From: Argentina anserina | Lineage: Eukaryota > Streptophyta > Magnoliopsida > Rosales > Rosaceae | NCBI RefSeq assembly: GCF_933775445.1 | Contig: NC_065873.1 | Coordinates: forward strand, 10,788,001 to 10,852,000 | Reading direction: 5' to 3' | Length of the DNA: 64,000 bases | Part shown: piece by piece, positions 61,270 to 64,000 of the stretch | Layout: every line of letters starts with the position of its first letter | Position numbering within the stretch: position 1 is the stretch's first letter | Made by a program: the position numbers and the translations under genes | Notes under the pieces: model-generated | The model's database searches: none | What the model saw: only the letters and a program-made list of their open reading frames with translations | What the model was told of the DNA's origin: nothing

Positions 61270-61895
61270 TCATGCACCTATTTTGTTGTTGCGCACCATG
61301 ACCGCCTGCTTTAGATCCATGATTCTTATCTTGGGTACATGATCAAAATTACTTTCGCAAGTAAACTGCTCAAATTCTCCACCTACATAAAATTGTCCAT
61401 ATTCAAACTTTGTATCTCCACCACCTTGTTGACCACTAGCACCACCACCACCATCATCACTATCTGAACTATCTGGAGTTTCTACACCACCCCACACACT
61501 AGCATTATCCGAATCATCTCCCGGGTCTCCAACTTCATCAGATAATACCTTGTTTACATCAATTCCAAAATCAGTTGCATTTTCTACGACATGTGGAGGA
61601 GGGTTGTCATTTTCATCATCGAGGTGTGCATGCATAATCCAATAATGAAGAGGATCAATGTCATTCTTAAGTGGTTCACTAGCAACATGAAGTAGATCGA
61701 TATAGTTGTTTTCATTGATCACATTATCCTTTGCTCGTTTATCACGTAGTCGTAACTTCATGTTTAGTAGTACTCTACGAGTTTTTCCAACTTCTGATAT
61801 GCAAGACGGTTCCTTTGCTTTGTATGAATAAGAATAAAAGTACTCCACTTTCTTTCACAAGCAGAGGAGGAAGCCATTTGTGCTAAAATACGCAT
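61270..61895 (-). pseudogene. hAT transposase C-terminal dimerisation domain, frameshifted
   Basis: Minus strand. Just after 61,895 it reads MRILAQMASSSACERKWSTF, the hallmark SACER.WSTF motif of the hAT dimerisation region, then IHTKQRNRL. Near 61,770 the frame hits a stop and a one-base shift is needed to continue into NMKLRLRDKRAK and the acidic, Gly/Ser-rich tail (SDSDDGGGGASGQQGGG) ending at 61,270. A further shifted Tyr/Ser-rich stretch follows to about 60,900. The catalytic part is not seen, so the gene is dead. Confidence 0.8.
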
Positions 61896-61899
61896 GTCA

Positions 61900-62430
61900 A
61901 ATTTCAGTATTATCATCCTTCCATGATGGGTTCACAGGTTGCTAGCAATCTATGAAGGTATGAGGGAACTTCTAGGAGACAAAGACTACAATGTGACTCA
62001 TGTTTTCTTACTTTCCTCAATAGTGCTCAAGGAGAACACTCCTGATCTAGATATCTTTTTAGAGGACGTCAAGGAGATAAAGATTACTACTCTTTCTATA
62101 TTCCTTGAGGAGAATACATGTAACTCAAATTCTGGATATTCTCTTATGATCATCATGAGAGTGTGAGACTACGTTGTGACCCTTTATTTTGGATTCTCCC
62201 AAGGTCAAGGAGAGCACTAGTCACTGATATGGCTTGACTTTTAAGAGTTAAGACTTCAACTTTCACTTCTCATCTCGATATCTTTTACGAAAAATTAAAA
62301 ATTAGCCGATTGAGAGACTACTCTTCTAGTCTTATTTTTTATATCCCTCGAGGCTTGAGGTGATTAATTAATCAAAAACTCCAGGTGAAGGAGAGTCTGA
62401 AACATCATCAAATTGAGTTCAATTTTTTTA
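61900..62430. other. Unassigned interior of hAT-1
   Basis: Holds loosely repeated words (CTCAAGGAGAACACT at about 62,027, CTTGAGGAGAATAC at 62,103, GTCAAGGAGAGCACT at 62,203, GTGAAGGAGAGTCT at 62,385). No transposase sequence recognised, so it may be foreign filler or a degraded tandem repeat. Confidence 0.4.
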
Positions 62431-62751
62431 AGTGAAAATTTTCAAATATTTCTCTAAAATATCGAAGATATATCCGATATATCGGAGAAATATCGGAGAT
62501 ATTTTATGTTATCGGAGAAATATCACAGATACGGGAAAAAATAAGATATTTACCCCTAAGATATATCGTTTTTTTGAAAAAGGGAGATATCGAAGGATAT
62601 ATCGGGGAGATTTTGTTCCTTGCTTATTTTACAAACTATATTTTCTCGGTTTCTTATGATGTATGATGCAAGTGACTTGGTGAACGGAGCTTATTTAGTC
62701 CACAGCCATGAACCTTCACGGGGTTAATTTTCAGTGCTTGTTAGGCACGCT

Positions 62752-63255
62752 CATTGTTATAAATATCAGATTTATCGGTTGAATATTTCGAAAACGATAC
62801 GATATCGTCCATATTAATTGAATATATCGGTCAACGGTCAAATATCGGTCAAAATCCGATATATCGGTCAAATTCCAATATATAGGTTAAATATCGGTCA
62901 AACTTTGATATTTGTTTTAAATTTTTAATTTTTTTTAAATTTTTCTTTCCTCTCTTTTTTTTAAAAAACTTATATTTTTTTTCATTTTTTCATATATATA
63001 TATATTTATATTTAATTTTGATATATATTTGAAATATATATGATTAATTTCAAGCCTAAAATAATCATTCTTTAATTTACTTAGTACGGTTTTTTTAGTT
63101 TATTTGGTACATATTGAAGTATAATTATATAAATTTTATTGAAAATAAGCAAATCCTATGAAACCGATATATATCGATATATCCTCGATATATCTCCGAT
63201 ATATCGTTTTATCCCTCGACCGATACGATACCGATAAGCGATATTTAGACCATTG
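62752..63255. mobile_element. hAT-2: 504-bp non-autonomous hAT element
   Basis: Exact 8-bp target duplication GGCACGCT (62,744-62,751 and 63,256-63,263). Ends CATTGTTATAAATATC (left) and CAATGGTCTAAATATC (right, other strand), followed on both sides by TTATCGG. Sub-terminal blocks of ATATCGGTCAA and CGATATATC words resemble those of hAT-1. The middle is AT-rich and non-coding. Size and structure fit a MITE-like element mobilised by a hAT-1-type transposase. Confidence 0.92.
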
Positions 63256-63263
63256 GGCACGCT

Positions 63264-64000
63264 TCTTGGCCCAATACCCTTTGTACCTAACATTTTCTAA
63301 CCAAAAAAATATTTTAACCCACAGGTGTTTCTCTCTCTTTATCAACTCGACACTTCCTCTTTCTCCACCAAACACGACACAGCATCGGGGCTTCTCCACC
63401 ACACCGCATCTCCATCCGGACAAATAGGACCAGCGCACCACCATAATCTTCTTCATCTCCTTCTCCTCTTCAATACTCATACCTTGCATGTGGTGCTTGA
63501 GCTGTGTTTCTCCCTAATTGAATTTGAGGTAGTGTTAACAATCGTAGGATTTCCGGCGAAACTTGGGCTACGGTGACCTTCTTTGAATTCCTTCGGTAAG
63601 CTTGGCTTTGTATCTTCATACCTTTGTCAACCCAGCCCTCGATTTCACCGATTTGGAATTTAACCCAACTTTTAGTTCTTCACCACCACCATGTCGTCGT
63701 CGTCGACTTTCATTATCTTGGCGAGGTTCATAGCTCTTGTTTATTGCCGCCATATTAATGATTCATGTTCTTCATTGCACTAAATCGCTAGTGTTGCTAC
63801 TCCTGCAATCTATGATGTGCTAATATACCCAAACATACTCTTGATGATTTCATGGGCCTTTTATTAATACTGGTGTTGCTACTTTTTGCACTTTATAATG
63901 ATATGCGAAGCCTTGGTGGAGGACTGGATCTCAGACATATATAACGAAACTAAGGATTTTACTAAAGGAGATTGTTGCAAGTTTTAGAAATCAACCATGG
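63264..64000 (+). other. Possible 5' end of a divergent gene running off the right edge
   Basis: Non-repetitive, pyrimidine-rich leader-like sequence (63,310-63,595) after a CCAAT word at 63,273. It is followed by a good splice donor G|GTAAGC at 63,596. Near the edge TTTTAG at 63,982-63,987 could be the acceptor, followed by AAATCAACC and ATGG with the ATG at 63,997. This would be a non-coding first exon and a 5'-UTR intron. No protein sequence is available to identify the gene. Confidence 0.35.

Larger units (their letters stand above)
60740..62622 (-). mobile_element. hAT-1: hAT DNA transposon with decayed transposase, next to DIT1
   Basis: 1,883 bp with an exact 8-bp target duplication CTTATTTT (60,732-60,739 and 62,623-62,630), the length typical of hAT. 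Imperfect terminal inverted repeats CAATGTTCAAAATATTG and, on the other strand at the right end, CAAGGAACAAAATCTCC; both fit the hAT YARNG start. Sub-terminal regions (60,755-60,830 and 62,440-62,610) are packed with ATATCG and GATATATCGG words, likely transposase-binding sites. The interior carries only the C-terminal part of a transposase, so this is a deleted copy. Confidence 0.88.

Overview
This is a stretch of plant nuclear DNA. It contains a eudicot-type chloroplast dicarboxylate carrier gene with introns, Ty3/gypsy (Athila/Tat-like) and Ty1/copia retroelements, hAT transposons and long tandem satellite arrays. A rosid such as a member of Rosaceae is plausible from the style of the sequence, but I cannot prove it here. 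About 90% of the window is repetitive and only the right-hand 7 kb looks like ordinary genic DNA.

Layout. (1) 1-17,995 is a satellite (Sat1, monomers of about 149 and 189 bp). It is split by a very young non-autonomous LTR element (R1, 463-8527, TSD GGCTT) and carries two levels of higher-order duplication (2,026 bp and about 1,150 bp). (2) 17,996-24,470 is a related satellite (Sat2, about 132 bp) holding a solo LTR (E, 19,238-20,805, TSD GAGTA). (3) 24,471-25,665 is an old LTR fragment. (4) 25,901-28,270 and 48,431-49,205 are the halves of a third satellite (Sat3, about 155 bp), split by a 20-kb nest of LTR elements. The nest is a gag-only element A (28,271-48,430, TSD ACTCC) with element B (31,146-35,030, TSD GTGGA) inserted in its gag tail. 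Element C (36,727-45,530, TSD AGTGC) lies in its 3' non-coding part and solo LTR D (46,797-48,373) in its 3' LTR. (5) 49,861-53,690 is a decayed copia element. (6) 53,691-57,575 is low-complexity and transposon-derived DNA. (7) 57,576-60,566, minus strand, is an apparently intact four-exon gene for the chloroplast 2-oxoglutarate/malate translocator DiT1. (8) Two hAT elements with exact 8-bp target duplications (60,740-62,622 and 62,752-63,255) fill the space between DIT1 and a possible divergent gene that starts at the right edge.

How the parts work together. R1, A, B, C, D and E share the same LTR ends (TGATAGGAGC... to ...TCGAGTAATCGA.C.ATCA), 5-bp target duplications and, where present, a tRNA-Asp primer-binding site. 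R1, A, B and C also share a 3' non-coding block with repeated AAGTGTGGGG motifs. They look like one mobilisation group, yet none encodes reverse transcriptase. R1 and B have no genes. A has only gag. C has a 1,034-codon open frame for gag, protease and the integrase core, with reverse transcriptase, RNase H and the integrase zinc finger cleanly missing. An autonomous partner must exist or have existed elsewhere. All coordinates, alignments and divergence counts were made by eye from the sequence.
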